From: Duganella sp. BuS-21
GTDB lineage: Bacteria; Pseudomonadota; Gammaproteobacteria; Burkholderiales; Burkholderiaceae_D
Assembly: GCA_041874725.1 (NCBI GenBank)
Contig: CP097466.1
Coordinates: forward strand, 5,208,001-5,272,000
Direction: 5' to 3'
DNA length: 64,000 bases
Part shown: positions 1-10,700 of the stretch, piece by piece
Position numbering within the stretch: the stretch's first letter is position 1
Layout: each line of letters begins with the position of its first letter
Notes under the pieces: generated by a model
Seen by the model: the letters and a program-made list of their open reading frames with translations, nothing else
Told to the model about the DNA's origin: nothing
Databases searched by the model: none
Translations under genes and position numbers: made by a program

Positions 1-1224
1 GCGGTAGGACCAGGCGCTGCGCACCTCGGCCAGCAAGTCCTGCGAGCGGAAGCCGCCGCCCAGCGCCATCGTCACCAGATGCTGCACCAGCACGTCCAGC
101 GGTTTCTCCGGCACCGGCCGCGCCTCGATATCGCGCGCGGCCACGGCCTGGATGGCGCCGGCCGCCTCCAGCAGCTCCAGGCTTTGCGTCGGCACCAGCG
201 TCAGCCGCGATATCCGCCCCGGCGCGTGGCCGCTGCGACCGGCCCGCTGCAGCAGCCGTGCGATGCCCTTGGCGCTGCCGATCTGCAGCACCCGTTCGAC
301 CGGCAGGAAATCCACGCCCAGGTCCAGGCTGGAGGTGCACACCACGGCTTTCAGCTGTCCCTGCTTGAGGCCCTGCTCCACCCATTCGCGCACCTCCTTG
401 TCCAGCGAGCCGTGATGCAGCGCGATCAGTCCGGCCCAGTCCGGCCGCGCGTCGAGCAGGTGCTGATACCACAGCTCCGCCTGCGAGCGCGTGTTGGTGA
501 ACACCAGCGTGGCGTTGTGCTGTTCGATCTCGGCGATCACCGGCAGCAGCATTTTCACGCCGAGATGCCCGCCCCACGGGAAGCGCGACGGATTTTCCGG
601 GATCAGCGTATCGACCACGATCTTCTTGCTCACATGCCCCTCGACGATCACGCCCTCCGGCATCAAGGTTTCCCTGGCCTGAGTCAGGTTACCCAGCGTG
701 GCCGACAGTCCCCACACCAGCAGCTCGGGATTCCAGCGGCGCAGGCGCGCCAGCGCCAGCTGCGTCTGCACACCGCGCTTGTTGCCCATCAGCTCGTGCC
801 ATTCATCGATGATGATCATTTGCAGCTGCTGGAAGCGTTCGGCGGCGTTGGGATGGCTGAGCAGCAGCGTCAGGCTTTCCGGCGTGGTGATCAGGGCGTC
901 GGGCAAACGCTTGTTCTGGCGCGCACGCTGGGCCGAACTGGTGTCGCCGGTGCGGGCCTCGACCTGCCAGTCCGGCGCCGCATCCTGCAAAGCGCGCAAG
1001 GTGTCGGCGGCCAGCGCGCGCATCGGCGTGATCCACAGCACGCGCAAGCCGACCCGCTTCGGGCGCGGCAGCTGCAAGGCGGCGAACCACACGGCATAGG
1101 TCTTGCCGGCGCCGGTGCTCGCATGCAGCAGGCCCGACTGGCCCGCCGCCGCCGCATCCCACACCGCGCGCTGGAACGGGAATACCTTCCAGCCGCGCTG
1201 GGAAAACCACGCCTTCGCGTTCAT
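1..1224 (-). CDS. ligase-associated DEXH-box DNA helicase (3' part off the left edge)
   Basis: This is a superfamily 2 helicase of the kind found beside bacterial ATP-dependent DNA ligases; it should unwind or remodel DNA during repair. Seen: translation from ATG at 1224 gives a Walker A motif STGAGKT at residues 36-42 and a DEXH box DEWHEL from residue 140. The frame stays open to the window edge, so the C-terminal helicase part is missing. The start ATG overlaps the TGA of the ligase gene (ATGA), so the two are translationally coupled. In this gene family a fourth member, a calcineurin-like phosphoesterase, usually follows and would lie outside the window (inference). Confidence 0.9.
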   Translation of the reverse strand, partial: MNAKAWFSQRGWKVFPFQRAVWDAAAAGQSGLLHASTGAGKTYAVWFAALQLPRPKRVGLRVLWITPMRALAADTLRALQDAAPDWQVEARTGDTSSAQRARQNKRLPDALITTPESLTLLLSHPNAAERFQQLQMIIIDEWHELMGNKRGVQTQLALARLRRWNPELLVWGLSATLGNLTQARETLMPEGVIVEGHVSKKIVVDTLIPENPSRFPWGGHLGVKMLLPVIAEIEQHNATLVFTNTRSQAELWYQHLLDARPDWAGLIALHHGSLDKEVREWVEQGLKQGQLKAVVCTSSLDLGVDFLPVERVLQIGSAKGIARLLQRAGRSGHAPGRISRLTLVPTQSLELLEAAGAIQAVAARDIEARPVPEKPLDVLVQHLVTMALGGGFRSQDLLAEVRSAWSYR

Positions 1225-2840
1225 GGCGCGACCAGAAGGTTCTTCAGGGATGCCAGGGTATCTGCCTCATCGATCGATTTATCTTCGCGCCGCCGCAGGA
1301 TGCGCGGGAAGCGCACCGCCACGCCGGACTTGTGGCGCGGCGAACTGGCGATGCCCTCGAAGCCGATCTCGAACACCATGCTCGGTGTGACGCTGCGCAC
1401 CGGGCCGAATTTTTCTATTGTGGTCTTGCGGATCGCCTGGTCGACCTGGGCGATCTCGGCATCGGTCAGCCCGGAATAAGCCTTGGCGAACGGCACCAGC
1501 TTGCGCTCCTCGTCCCACACGGCAAACGTGTAGTCGGTATACAGCGAGGCGCGGCGGCCGTGACCGGCCTGCGCGTAGATCAGCACCGCATCCACGCTGT
1601 AGGGGTCAATCTTCCACTTCCACCAGGTGCCCACACTCTTGGTGCGGCCGACGCCGTAGCGCGCATCGACCGCCTTCAACATCATGCCCTCGACGCCGCG
1701 CTCGCGCGACTCGGTGCGGATCAGCGCCAGCTCGTCCCAGCTGGCGGCGCTGATCAGCGGCGCCAGCCGCAATTGCGGCGCTCCCTGCAGGCTGCCGACC
1801 AATTGTTCCAGCAGCATGCGCCGCTCGGACTGCGGCACCTCGCGCAGGTCGCGGCCGTCCAGCTCCAGCAGGTCGTACACCACCATCACCGCCGGCAGTT
1901 CGCCCAGCAGCCGCGCCGACACCTGCTTGCGACCCATGCGTTTTTGCAGGGCCGCAAACGGCGCCGGCGCCGCGCCGCCATGCCAGATCAGGATTTCGCC
2001 GTCGAGCACCACGCCGTCCGGCAGGCGCAGCGCGGCCAGTTCCGGGAAACGTTCGGTGATCAATTCCTCGCCGCGCGACCACAGCCAGTTCTTGCCCTCG
2101 CGCCGCACCAGTTGAGCGCGCATGCCGTCGTATTTCCACTCGACCTGCCAGTCCGCCAGGTCGCCCAGCGCGGCCGGCGCGCGCTCCAGCTGGTGCGCCA
2201 GAAAGAAGGGATAGGGTTGGCCACCGCGCTGCGCCTGTTCCTGCGGCGTGTGGGCGGCGATCAGTTGCACGAAGCCGGCCGCCGTCGGATTGACGCTGCC
2301 GTCGGTCCAGCCCATCAGCCGCTGCGCGATCAAGCTGCTTTCCAGGTTGGCGACCGCGCTCAACGCACGCGTCACCAGCAGGCGCGACACGCCGACGCGG
2401 AAGCCGCCGCCGATCAGCTTGACCAGCAGGAAGCGCTCGCGCGTTTCCAATTGGTCCCAATAGGCGAACAGGGCTTCGCGCGTGACTTCCGGCGTGGCGC
2501 CGCGCAAAGGCGCGATGCCGAGCTCGATCCAGTCGGCCAGGCCGATCTCGCCCGGATGCTGGGGCGGCGGCAGCACGTGGGCGATGGTTTCCGCCAGGTC
2601 GCCGACGGCGTTGTAGCACTCGTCGAACAGCCACTCATCGAGCCCGGCATATTCCATCGCGTACTGGCGCAGCAGCTTGGTCGGCACGGCCTGGCGCGGC
2701 TTGCCGCCGGCCAGGAAATACACGGCCCAAGCTGCATCCTGCGGCGCCGCCGTACGGAAATACGCTTCCAGCGCCGCCAGCTTGCGCGTGGTGGAGGTGG
2801 TTTCGTCGAGCTCGGCATATAAACGGGCGAAGTTACGCAT
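1221..2840 (-). CDS. ATP-dependent DNA ligase (ligase-associated cassette)
   Basis: The enzyme seals nicks in duplex DNA through an enzyme-AMP intermediate. The 539-residue product has an N-terminal ligase domain, the nucleotidyltransferase motif KYDGMR with the AMP-accepting lysine at residue 236, later motifs DGEIL and EGMMLK, and a C-terminal OB-fold region. I start at ATG 2840 ([13 protein letters not shown]) rather than the longer frame from 2888, because this leaves the familiar 8-nt overlap (ATGCGTAA) with the exonuclease gene upstream. It sits between that exonuclease and a helicase, the standard three-gene repair module distinct from the NAD-dependent replicative ligase. Its physiological role in this organism is inferred from context. 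Confidence 0.93.
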   Translation of the reverse strand: MRNFARLYAELDETTSTTRKLAALEAYFRTAAPQDAAWAVYFLAGGKPRQAVPTKLLRQYAMEYAGLDEWLFDECYNAVGDLAETIAHVLPPPQHPGEIGLADWIELGIAPLRGATPEVTREALFAYWDQLETRERFLLVKLIGGGFRVGVSRLLVTRALSAVANLESSLIAQRLMGWTDGSVNPTAAGFVQLIAAHTPQEQAQRGGQPYPFFLAHQLERAPAALGDLADWQVEWKYDGMRAQLVRREGKNWLWSRGEELITERFPELAALRLPDGVVLDGEILIWHGGAAPAPFAALQKRMGRKQVSARLLGELPAVMVVYDLLELDGRDLREVPQSERRMLLEQLVGSLQGAPQLRLAPLISAASWDELALIRTESRERGVEGMMLKAVDARYGVGRTKSVGTWWKWKIDPYSVDAVLIYAQAGHGRRASLYTDYTFAVWDEERKLVPFAKAYSGLTDAEIAQVDQAIRKTTIEKFGPVRSVTPSMVFEIGFEGIASSPRHKSGVAVRFPRILRRREDKSIDEADTLASLKNLLVAP

Positions 2841-3846
2841 GCTGGACTCCCGCATCGTCGACTTCGTCATCGCCGAATTCGGTATCAAAGCCGCCGGCCT
2901 GCAAGCCCTGCTGCTGCAGCCAGCGCACCAGCACCGCGATCGAGCCGTGGGTGACGATCACGCGCTGCGCGCCGGTGGCACTGATGGCCTGCAGCAGGCC
3001 GGGCCAGTCGGCATGGTCGGACAGCACGAAGCCGCGATCGACGCCACGGCGGCGGCGCGCGCCGCGCAACTGCATCCAGCCGCTGGCGAAGGCGTCGCTA
3101 TAGTCGCCGAAGCGTTTGATCCACGATGATCCGGCGGCCGACGGCGGCGCCACCACCAGCGCCTTGCCCAATTCGCCTTTCGGCGTCTCGCCCACCATCG
3201 CGGTGGGCGGCAGCCACACGCCGGACTCCCGGTAGACCTGGTTCAGGTTCTGCACCGCGCCGTGGCAAACGATGGGGCCGATGCCGGACGCCAGACCGCT
3301 GAGGATGCGCTGCGCCTTGCCAAAGCTGTAGCCGAGTAACACGCTGGTGCGTCCGTGCGCGGCGTTCTCGGCCCACCAGGCGTTGATGTCGTCGAAGATT
3401 TCCTGCTGCGGCTGCCAGCGGTAGATCGGCAGGCCGAAGGTCGATTCGGTGATGAAGGTGTCACACGGCACCGGTTCGAACGGCGCGCAGGTGTGGTCGG
3501 GGCCGACCTTGTAGTCGCCGGAGGCCACCCACACTTCGCCTCGGTACTCCATGCGCACCTGGGCCGAGCCCAGCACGTGGCCGGCCGGATGCAGCGACAC
3601 GGTCACGCCGTTGTGCTGTACGCGCGCGCCATACGCCAGCGCGGTGACGTTGATCGCGCCAAGGCGCGACTTGAGGACGTTGACGCCCGGCGCCGCCGCC
3701 AGGTAGTGCTGGTGGCCGCCGCGCGCGTGGTCGCCATGCGCGTGCGTGATCACGGCGCGTTCGACGGGACGCCACGGATCGATGTAGAACTGACCGGGTA
3801 CGCAATACAGGCCTTCCTTGCGTACGATCACCATATCTGCGGACAT
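2833..3846 (-). CDS. ligase-associated DNA exonuclease (MBL fold)
   Basis: This is a metallo-beta-lactamase/beta-CASP family nuclease, first gene of the ligase-associated cassette. Seen: the metal-binding motif THAHGDHARGG near residue 35, later histidines and aspartates such as SDHADW, and the family-typical opening with FYIDPWRPVE. The family is thought to process DNA ends before ligation. I chose ATG 3846 (MSADMVIVRKEG). The longer frame to 3915 adds unconserved residues, and ATG 3834 is also possible; none has a strong ribosome binding site. The end overlaps the ligase start by 8 nt. The assignment is confident, the start moderately so. Confidence 0.88.
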   Translation of the reverse strand: MSADMVIVRKEGLYCVPGQFYIDPWRPVERAVITHAHGDHARGGHQHYLAAAPGVNVLKSRLGAINVTALAYGARVQHNGVTVSLHPAGHVLGSAQVRMEYRGEVWVASGDYKVGPDHTCAPFEPVPCDTFITESTFGLPIYRWQPQQEIFDDINAWWAENAAHGRTSVLLGYSFGKAQRILSGLASGIGPIVCHGAVQNLNQVYRESGVWLPPTAMVGETPKGELGKALVVAPPSAAGSSWIKRFGDYSDAFASGWMQLRGARRRRGVDRGFVLSDHADWPGLLQAISATGAQRVIVTHGSIAVLVRWLQQQGLQAGGFDTEFGDDEVDDAGVQHA

Positions 3847-3919
3847 AAGCGGCTTTCGGAATGCGATAGCCGATTGTTGCACAGCACAGTCGTCGCCGTC
3901 TGTCAGGCAACGCACCGAG

Positions 3920-4099
3920 TTACATGGTGTCTACGACCTCTGACATAAAGTAAACATTGTCATTTTCCTCATCGTCGAGCAGCACCCGCTCCTGGCCGAT
4001 GCGCAATATGGCCTCGATATCGAGAAAGGCCGGGGCGGCCGGCGGCGGCCGCGATTTTTGCTGACGCGCGGCGGCGTTGCTCTTTTTTCTGGTAGTCAT
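3920..4099 (-). CDS. small charged hypothetical protein
   Basis: A 59-residue protein that I do not recognise. The start at ATG 4099 is chosen over 4132 because GGGGAAG sits just upstream as a good ribosome binding site. The N-terminal half is basic and proline/alanine-rich (TTRKKSNAAARQQKSRPPP), and the C-terminal half is acidic (LLDDEENDNVYF). There is no signal peptide or membrane segment. It lies 73 nt upstream of the repair cassette on the same strand and could be cotranscribed with it, or be an independent small gene. Nothing in the sequence gives a function. Confidence 0.6.
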   Translation of the reverse strand: MTTRKKSNAAARQQKSRPPPAAPAFLDIEAILRIGQERVLLDDEENDNVYFMSEVVDTM

Positions 4100-4257
4100 T
4101 TCTTCCCCACTCAGTAGCGACGGTGTATTCACCAGCCTACCGTGCCAGCCGCGCTTGCGCTATCGGATAGCGCCTACAATTAGGGTAGGAAGTCGTCGCG
4201 GTTTACTCGGATACGCTACCATATAGCCCTCGCATCATTTACCAGCACAAGCACATC

Positions 4258-4764
4258 ATGACCTTTACCCTCAGCGACACCGCCTACGGCACCGACAGCG
4301 CCGATGCCAAAAACGCCATGTACAACGACCTGCGCCCGCAACTGCAGGGTCTGCTCCACGGCGAAACCGACCTGATCGCCAACACCGCCAACTTCAGCGC
4401 GCTGGTATTCAACAGCATGCCGGGCCTGAACTGGGCCGGCTTCTACTTCCTCAAGGGCGACGAACTGGTGCTCGGACCATTCCAGGGCAAGCCGGCCTGC
4501 ATCCGCATCAAGCAAGGCCGTGGCGTCTGCGGCACCACCGTGGTGGAAGGCAAATCCATCGTCGTGCCGGACGTACACGCCTTCCCCGGCCACATCGCCT
4601 GCGACGTCAACTCGCGTTCGGAGCTGGTGGTGCCGGTGCGCGGCCCGGACGGCGCCATCGTCGGCGTATTCGACCTCGACAGCCCGCTGCCGCACCGCTT
4701 CGACCAGACCGACGCCGACGGCATCGAGTCGCTGGTGAAACTGCTGGAAGCCACGCTGGCCTAA
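4258..4764 (+). CDS. msrC: free methionine-(R)-sulfoxide reductase, GAF domain
   Basis: This enzyme reduces free methionine-R-sulfoxide in the cytoplasm using thioredoxin. The 168-residue product is a single GAF domain, the normal family size. Cysteines at 81, 91 and 115 have the same spacing (10 and 24) as Cys84, Cys94 and Cys118 of the Escherichia coli enzyme. The surrounding motifs GRGVCG and HAFPGHIACD are typical of the family. It is transcribed divergently from the small gene at 4099 and convergently with the sigma factor gene, so it appears monocistronic. I see no unusual feature. Confidence 0.93.
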   Translation: MTFTLSDTAYGTDSADAKNAMYNDLRPQLQGLLHGETDLIANTANFSALVFNSMPGLNWAGFYFLKGDELVLGPFQGKPACIRIKQGRGVCGTTVVEGKSIVVPDVHAFPGHIACDVNSRSELVVPVRGPDGAIVGVFDLDSPLPHRFDQTDADGIESLVKLLEATLA

Positions 4765-4776
4765 AGCGCCAAGACG

Positions 4777-5826
4777 CTAAAGCGCTCTGCTGGACGGCAA
4801 CAGCTGCGCCAGCGCGTCGTACAGCGCGGCGATGCCTTGCCAGTCGGTGTCCTCGGCACGGCGCGCGCGGGCATGGCAGGCGGCGATCGCCGCCTGCAGG
4901 GCGTACGGGCCGAAGCCGCGCGCGGTCTGTTCGGCGCGCGCCAGTGCGGCCAGGCCGCGCCGGATCAGCATCTGGTCCCAACGACTGCGGTCCTGCTCCA
5001 GCAACAGGATAGGCTCGCCCTTCGGGCCGACGCGGGCGCGGGCGCGCGAGGATTGGATTTCCATCAGCGCCACCAGGCCGTGTACTTCCGCCTCGTCTGG
5101 CTGCAGCCCGGCCAGGATGCGTCCGAGGCGCAGCGCCTCCTCGCACAGCGCCGGCCGCATCCAGTCGGCGCCGGCGCTGGCCGAATAGCCCTCGTTATAA
5201 ATCAGATAGATCACCTGCAGCACCGAGGCCAGGCGTTCGCCCAGCTCGTGTGCGCGCGGCGCCTCGAACCGCACTTTGGCCTCGGCCAGGGTGCGCTTGG
5301 CGCGCACGATACGCTGCGCCACGGTTTTTTCCGGCACCAGGAAGGCGCGGGCGATTTCGTCGGTGCTCAGGCCGCCGAGCAGGCGCAAGGTCAAGGCCAC
5401 GCGGCCGTCGGTGGGCAGCACCGGATGGCAGGCCACGCACACCAGCCGCAGCAGGTCGTCGCCGATATCGTTTTCCAGCGCATCGGCCACCGCGCGCTCG
5501 ATATCGGGCGCGGCATCCTGCAACAGCAAATCGATTTCGTAGCTGATGGCCGCTTGTTTGTCGCGGTGCAGCTGGCGCTGGCGCAGCACGTCGAGCGCGC
5601 GGTTCTTCGCCACCGTGGTCAGCCAGGCGGCCGGCTGCTCGGGCACGCCGCTGGCGGGCCAGCGCTCCAGCGCCTGCACCAGCGCATCCTGCGCCAGTTC
5701 CTCGGCCTGGCCGATGTCGCGCAGCATGCGCGCCAGCATGGCGATGATCTTGGCGGACTCCATCCGCCACACCGCCTCGACGATCTTGTGAACTTCAGCG
5801 GCCACGGGCCGCTTTGCTGAAGGCAT
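4777..5826 (-). CDS. ECF42-type RNA polymerase sigma factor with C-terminal extension
   Basis: An extracytoplasmic-function sigma factor of 349 residues. Region 2 (about 25-85, with the pattern AEELAQDALVQALERWP) and region 4 (about 120-175, with EIARAFLVPEKTVAQRI) are followed by a long helical C-terminal extension of about 150 residues. The extension contains EQDRSRWD, a motif I associate with group ECF42. That group lacks a classical anti-sigma factor and lies beside YCII/DGPF proteins, exactly as here. The start at 5826 overlaps the upstream YCII gene by 32 nt, implying coupling. The target promoters and the inducing signal are not known. Confidence 0.88.
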   Translation of the reverse strand: MPSAKRPVAAEVHKIVEAVWRMESAKIIAMLARMLRDIGQAEELAQDALVQALERWPASGVPEQPAAWLTTVAKNRALDVLRQRQLHRDKQAAISYEIDLLLQDAAPDIERAVADALENDIGDDLLRLVCVACHPVLPTDGRVALTLRLLGGLSTDEIARAFLVPEKTVAQRIVRAKRTLAEAKVRFEAPRAHELGERLASVLQVIYLIYNEGYSASAGADWMRPALCEEALRLGRILAGLQPDEAEVHGLVALMEIQSSRARARVGPKGEPILLLEQDRSRWDQMLIRRGLAALARAEQTARGFGPYALQAAIAACHARARRAEDTDWQGIAALYDALAQLLPSSRAL

Positions 5827-6607
5827 TGCGCAAGCCCGCTTCCAGCAGTTCGGCGCGCAGCCGCGCCTCGGCCGACATCATCTCCTGGGTGAACTCGACG
5901 TGCGCCTTGCGCTCGCACGCCTCGCGCACTTCCAGCGTGATGTCGCCCGGCTGCGGATAGGGATAGGCCTTGGCCCAGGCGATGGCCTCCTCCATCGAGG
6001 CGGCCTGCAGCATCCAGTAGCCGGCGATCAGCTCCTTCACTTCGGTGAACGGACCGTCCACCACCGTGGTTTTGGAGTTGGCGTAATGGATGCGGGTGGA
6101 ACTGGACGTGGCTTTCAGCCCTTCGCCGGCCAGCAGCACGCCCTGCTGCACGCCGGCCTCGTTACTGGCGTTCATGACGTCGATGACTTCCGGCGGCGGC
6201 GCGGCGTCCGACTCGGTGTCGGCGTCCGAGCGCAGGAACACCACGTAGCGCGTCAGTTCCTCCTTGCGCTGCGGGAGAGTCCCCGCCGCCGTGCCGCGCT
6301 CGTCGAAGCCGACGCAGTTGCCGGGGCAGCCGGCGTCGCGGATTTCATAGACTGCGCCGCTGTCGAACAGCGGCCACCAGCGCACCTGGGCGATGATGTC
6401 CTCGCGCGACTCGGCTTCCAGCAGCACGAAGCCGGCCACCAGCTCCCTGGGCGGGAACGGCCCGCGCACCTCGCTCCAGGCGCCGTCGCGGCGCAGCAGG
6501 CGCACCGCCTTGTTGCTGGGCTGGAGGAAAGTGCCGGGCTCCAGGGCCGGCGGTTGTATGCCTCGTTCCGTGCTCTGATTGGCGCGGCGCAGTACCATGA
6601 ATTCCAT
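5795..6607 (-). CDS. two-domain YCII-related (DGPF) protein
   Basis: A 270-residue fusion of two YCII-like domains. The second carries the hallmark VDGPFTEVKELIAGYW around residue 185, and the first a degenerate version (VRGPFPPRELVAGF) around residue 48. YCII domains are small alpha-beta barrel-like units of unsettled function; DGPF members are the usual partners of ECF42 sigma factors. The start ATG 6607 is preceded by AGGAGCTCGATGTA, a good binding site. The gene lies between the single-domain paralogue and the sigma factor in one operon. The degraded first DGPF motif suggests that only the second domain keeps the ancestral role (inference). Confidence 0.82.
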   Translation of the reverse strand: MEFMVLRRANQSTERGIQPPALEPGTFLQPSNKAVRLLRRDGAWSEVRGPFPPRELVAGFVLLEAESREDIIAQVRWWPLFDSGAVYEIRDAGCPGNCVGFDERGTAAGTLPQRKEELTRYVVFLRSDADTESDAAPPPEVIDVMNASNEAGVQQGVLLAGEGLKATSSSTRIHYANSKTTVVDGPFTEVKELIAGYWMLQAASMEEAIAWAKAYPYPQPGDITLEVREACERKAHVEFTQEMMSAEARLRAELLEAGLRNAFSKAARGR

Positions 6608-6643
6608 TACATCGAGCTCCTGACTAAACCAGCCATAAAGGTA

Positions 6644-7057
6644 TCACAGGCGGGCGCGCAAAGCCGCTTCCTGCGCCACCACTTCCGGCGTGGCCACCTC
6701 GCCGAAGTCGCTCATTTCATACACCTGGCGGATTTCGATTTCCGACGGGCCATCGAACGGATTCGGGCAGCGCTTCATCCACTCGATCGCTTCTTCCTTC
6801 GATGTCACCTGGATCAGCCAGAAGCCGGCGATCAGCTCCTTGGTCTCGGCGAACGGGCCGTCGATCACGCTGCGGCCGGCGCCATCGTAGCGGATGCGCG
6901 CGCCCTTGGCACTCGGATGCAGGCCCTCGCCCGCCAGCAGCACGCCGGCGTTGACCAGCTCCTCATTGAACTTGCCCATGGCCGTCATCAATTCCACGCT
7001 TGGCATCTTGCCGGCTTCGGAATCGGCGGTGGCTTTTACAATGATCATGAATCGCAT
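6644..7057 (-). CDS. YCII family (DGPF) protein
   Basis: A 137-residue single-domain protein with the sequence VIDGPFAETKELIAGFWL near residue 66, the diagnostic DGPF motif, and the usual MRFMIIVKA start strand. It is a cytoplasmic protein of unproven function. The gene is 10 nt downstream of the VOC gene and 36 nt upstream of the two-domain paralogue, so the order is VOC, YCII, double YCII, sigma factor. The association with ECF42 suggests a part in sensing or in the sigma factor regulon, but nothing in the sequence proves this. Confidence 0.86.
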   Translation of the reverse strand: MRFMIIVKATADSEAGKMPSVELMTAMGKFNEELVNAGVLLAGEGLHPSAKGARIRYDGAGRSVIDGPFAETKELIAGFWLIQVTSKEEAIEWMKRCPNPFDGPSEIEIRQVYEMSDFGEVATPEVVAQEAALRARL

Positions 7058-7067
7058 GGGATACTCC

Positions 7068-7538
7068 TCAGCACGGTGGCATTTGCTGTTTCATCGCTTC
7101 CGCCATTTCTTCCGGCGTCATGTCCTTGATGTGGGTGGCGATGGCCCAGTTGTGGCCGAAAGGATCGGTGACCTGGGCATAGCGGTCGCCCCAGAACATG
7201 TCGGACGGCGGCATGCGGGCGGTGGCGCCGGCGTCGACCGCCTGCTGGAAGGCGGCGTCGGTGTCGACCACGTACAGGTGCAGCGTGACCGGGCTGCCTT
7301 TCAGCGCCTTGGGGCCGAGGCCGCCGTATTCGGGAAAGTCGTCGGCCAGCATCAGCACCGAATCGCCGATCTTCAGGGCGCCGTGCATCAGGCGGCCGTT
7401 GGGGCCGGGCATGCGCATGATCTCGGTGGCGTTAAAAGCTTTTTTATAAAACTCCATGGCGTCGGCCGCGCCTTCGCATACCAGGTGCGGCGTCAGGGTG
7501 TGCATGTCTTGAGGAATCGGGTCTACTTTGGCATTCAT
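7068..7538 (-). CDS. VOC superfamily protein (PhnB-like)
   Basis: A 156-residue protein of the vicinal-oxygen-chelate fold, of the PhnB/glyoxalase-like group (HLVCEGAADAMEFYKKAF at the start, DPFGHNWAIATH near the end). The start ATG 7538 has CAGGAGACC just upstream; the longer frame to 7610 lacks support. It is the first gene of the four-gene ECF42 operon, so the operon promoter should lie in 7539-7722, the region shared with the divergent efflux genes. Substrate unknown. VOC proteins are known companions of ECF42 loci. Confidence 0.85.
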   Translation of the reverse strand: MNAKVDPIPQDMHTLTPHLVCEGAADAMEFYKKAFNATEIMRMPGPNGRLMHGALKIGDSVLMLADDFPEYGGLGPKALKGSPVTLHLYVVDTDAAFQQAVDAGATARMPPSDMFWGDRYAQVTDPFGHNWAIATHIKDMTPEEMAEAMKQQMPPC

Positions 7539-7722
7539 GATGGTCTCCTGGATGAACGTTGAACGAGTAACTCTATACCTACGACGAAGCAGCACACTAC
7601 GAATCGACACGATTTTAAAAAATATTCCTGATACAAGCCAGAAACAATTCTTAAATCAGCTGCCAGCGCTAAACCCGCTAAAATTATTCACTAATGTATA
7701 AAGCCGCCCTGGGAGTCCCTTT

Positions 7723-10700
7723 GTGTTAATTGATATCGTCCGCGTGGCGCTCCGGCGTCCCTATACCTTCGTGGTGATGGCCATGCTGTTGCTGATCGCC
7801 GGGCCGCTGGCGGCGCTGCGCACGCCGACCGACATCTTCCCCGACATCCGTATCCCGGTGATCGCGGTGGCCTGGCAATATACCGGCCTGCCCGCCGACC
7901 AGATGGGCGGGCGCATCTCCACGCTGTTCCAGCGCACGCTGACCACCACCGTCAACGACATCGAACACATCGAGGCCAATACCTACCAGGGCATCAGCAT
8001 CGTCAAGATTTTCTTCCAGCCCGGCGTCAACATCGCCGTGGCCAACGCGCAGGTGACGGCGATCGCGCAATCGGCGCTGCGCCAGATGCCGCCCGGCGTG
8101 ACGCCGCCGCTGATCCTGAACTACAACGCCGCCACCGTCCCCATCCTGCAGTTGGCCCTGTCCGGCAAGGGCCTGTCGGAACAGAATCTGTTCGACCTCG
8201 GCATGAACACCGTGCGCACGCCGCTGGTCACCGTGCCGGGCGCGGCGATTCCGCTGCCCTACGGCGGCAAGCAGCGCCAGGTGCAGATCGACGTCGACCC
8301 GGCGCTGCTGCAGGCGCGCGGGCTGTCGGCGCAAGACATCGCCAACGCGCTGGCGGCGCAGAACGTGCTCACGCCGGTCGGCACGCAGAAGATCGACGCG
8401 CTGGAATACACCATCCAGCTCAATAGCGCGCCGTCGGCCATCGCCGACCTGGCGCGGCTGCCGGTGAAGGTGATGAACGGCGCCACGGTCTACCTGGGCG
8501 ACATCGCCAACGTCCACGACGGCAACGCGCCGCAAACCAACGTGGTGCACGTGGACGGCAGCCGCTCGGTGCTGATGTCGGTGCTGAAGAACGGCTCGGC
8601 CTCGACCTTGGCCATCGTCGACGGCGTGCGCGCCAAAATCGAATCGCTCAAGCCGGGCTGGCCGGAGGCGCTGAAGGTCACGCCGATCAACGACCAGTCG
8701 GTGTTCGTGCGCGCCGCCATCAAGGGCGTGGCGATGGAAGGCGTGATCGCCGCCGCGCTGACCAGCATCATGATCCTGCTGTTCCTCGGCAGCTGGCGCT
8801 CGACCATCATCATCGCGGTGTCGATTCCGCTGTCCATCCTCGGCTCCATCATCGCGCTGGCCGCCATCGGCGAAACGCTCAACCTGATGACGCTGGGCGG
8901 CCTGGCGTTGGCGGTCGGCATCCTGGTCGATGACGCCACCGTCACCATCGAAAACATCAACTGGCACCTGGAGCAAGGCAAGTCGGTGGAAAACGCCATC
9001 CTCGACGGCGCCGCGCAGATCGTTACGCCGGCCTTCGTCTCGCTGCTGTGCATCTGCATCGTCTTCATCCCGATGTTCTTCCTGGAAGGCGTGTCGCGCT
9101 TCCTGTTCGTGCCGATGGCCGAGGCGGTGATTTTCGCCATGGTGTGCTCGTTCGTGCTGTCACGTACGCTGGTGCCGACCATGGCCAACTTCCTGCTCAA
9201 GCCACACGACACCGGCGAAGGCCATGCGCATGGCCACGGCGGCAGCGGCGCGGCCGAGCCGTCGCGCAATCCGCTGGTGCGTTTCCAGCGCGGCTTCGAG
9301 GCGCGCTTCGAACGCCTGCGTGCCGCTTACTCGGCGGTACTGGCCTCGGCGGTCGGCAAGCGCAAACCCTTCATCATCGGCTTCATGGCGGTGGTGCTGC
9401 TGTCCTTCGGCCTGCTACCCTTCATCGGCAGCAACTTCTTCCCCTCGGTCGATTCCGGCCAGGTGCTGATGCACGTGCGCGTGCCGGTCGGCACCCGCGT
9501 CGAGGAGACCGCCGTGCGCTTCGCCCGCATCGAGCAAGCCATCCGCCGCGTGATTCCAGCCGAGGACATCGAAACCATGGTCGACAACATCGGCCTGCCC
9601 GCCAGCTCGATCAACCTCACCTACAACAACACCGGCATGATGGGCGCGCAGGACGGCGACTTCCAGATCGCCCTCAAGGAGGGCCACCAGCCGACCGCCG
9701 AATATGTGCGCAAGCTGCGCGTGGAACTGCCGCAGGAATTCCCGGACACCACCTTTTCCTTCCCGCCGGCCGACATCGTCGGCCAGATCCTCAACTTCGG
9801 CGCGCCGGCGCCGGTGGACGTGCAGATCCGCGGCGCCAACCTGGAAGGCAACTACGCCTACGCGCAACAGTTGCTGAAGAAAGTGCGCGCGATTCCCGGC
9901 GTGGCCGACGCCCGCATCCAGCAATCCAACAAGGCGCCCGTGTTCAAGGTGGAGATGGACCGCACCCAGGCGCAGCAACTGGGCCTGACCACGCGCGACA
10001 TCACCAACAGCCTGGTGGTCAACCTGGCCGGTTCCAGCCAGGTGGCGCCGACCTTCTGGCTCAATCCGGCCAACGGCGTGAGCTACCCGATCGTCATGCA
10101 AACGCCGCAGACCCAGCTCGATTCGCTGGCGGCGCTGGCCAATCTGCCGGTCGGCAACGGCAGCAGCACCAGCGGCGCCACGCTGGGCGGCGTGGCCCGC
10201 TTCGAGCGCGGCACCGGCTCGGCGCTGATCAGCCAGTACGACGTGCAGTCCATGGTGCAGATTTACGCCACCACCCAGGACCGTGACCTCGGCGCCGTCG
10301 CCAAGGACATCCGCCAGGTGCTGGAGGAAACCAAGGCCGATCTGCCGAAAGGTTCGACCGTGCAGATGCTGGGCCAGGTCAAGACCATGGAGCGCGCCTT
10401 TGCCGGCCTGCTGTACGGCCTGCTGGGCGCGGTGGTGCTGATCTACCTGCTGATCGTGGTCAACTTCCAGTCGTGGCTGGACCCGGCGGTGATCGTCTCG
10501 GCGCTGCCGGCGGCGCTGGCCGGCATCGTCTGGACCCTGTTCGCCACCAACACCACCTTGTCGGTGCCGGCGCTGACCGGCGCCATCATGTGCATGGGCG
10601 TGGCCACCGCCAATTCGGTGCTGGTGATCTCGTTCGCGCGCGAGCGCCTGGACCAACTGGGCGACGCCACCGCCGCCGCGCTGGAAGCCGGCTCGGTACG

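Noticed and set aside
4764..4795. Weak AGCGC/GCGCT inverted repeat between msrC and the sigma factor gene
   Set aside because: Five-base arms, no T-run; not enough to call a terminator.
7726..8976. 416-codon open frame antisense to the RND permease
   Set aside because: Composition-driven shadow; the permease frame is unmistakable.
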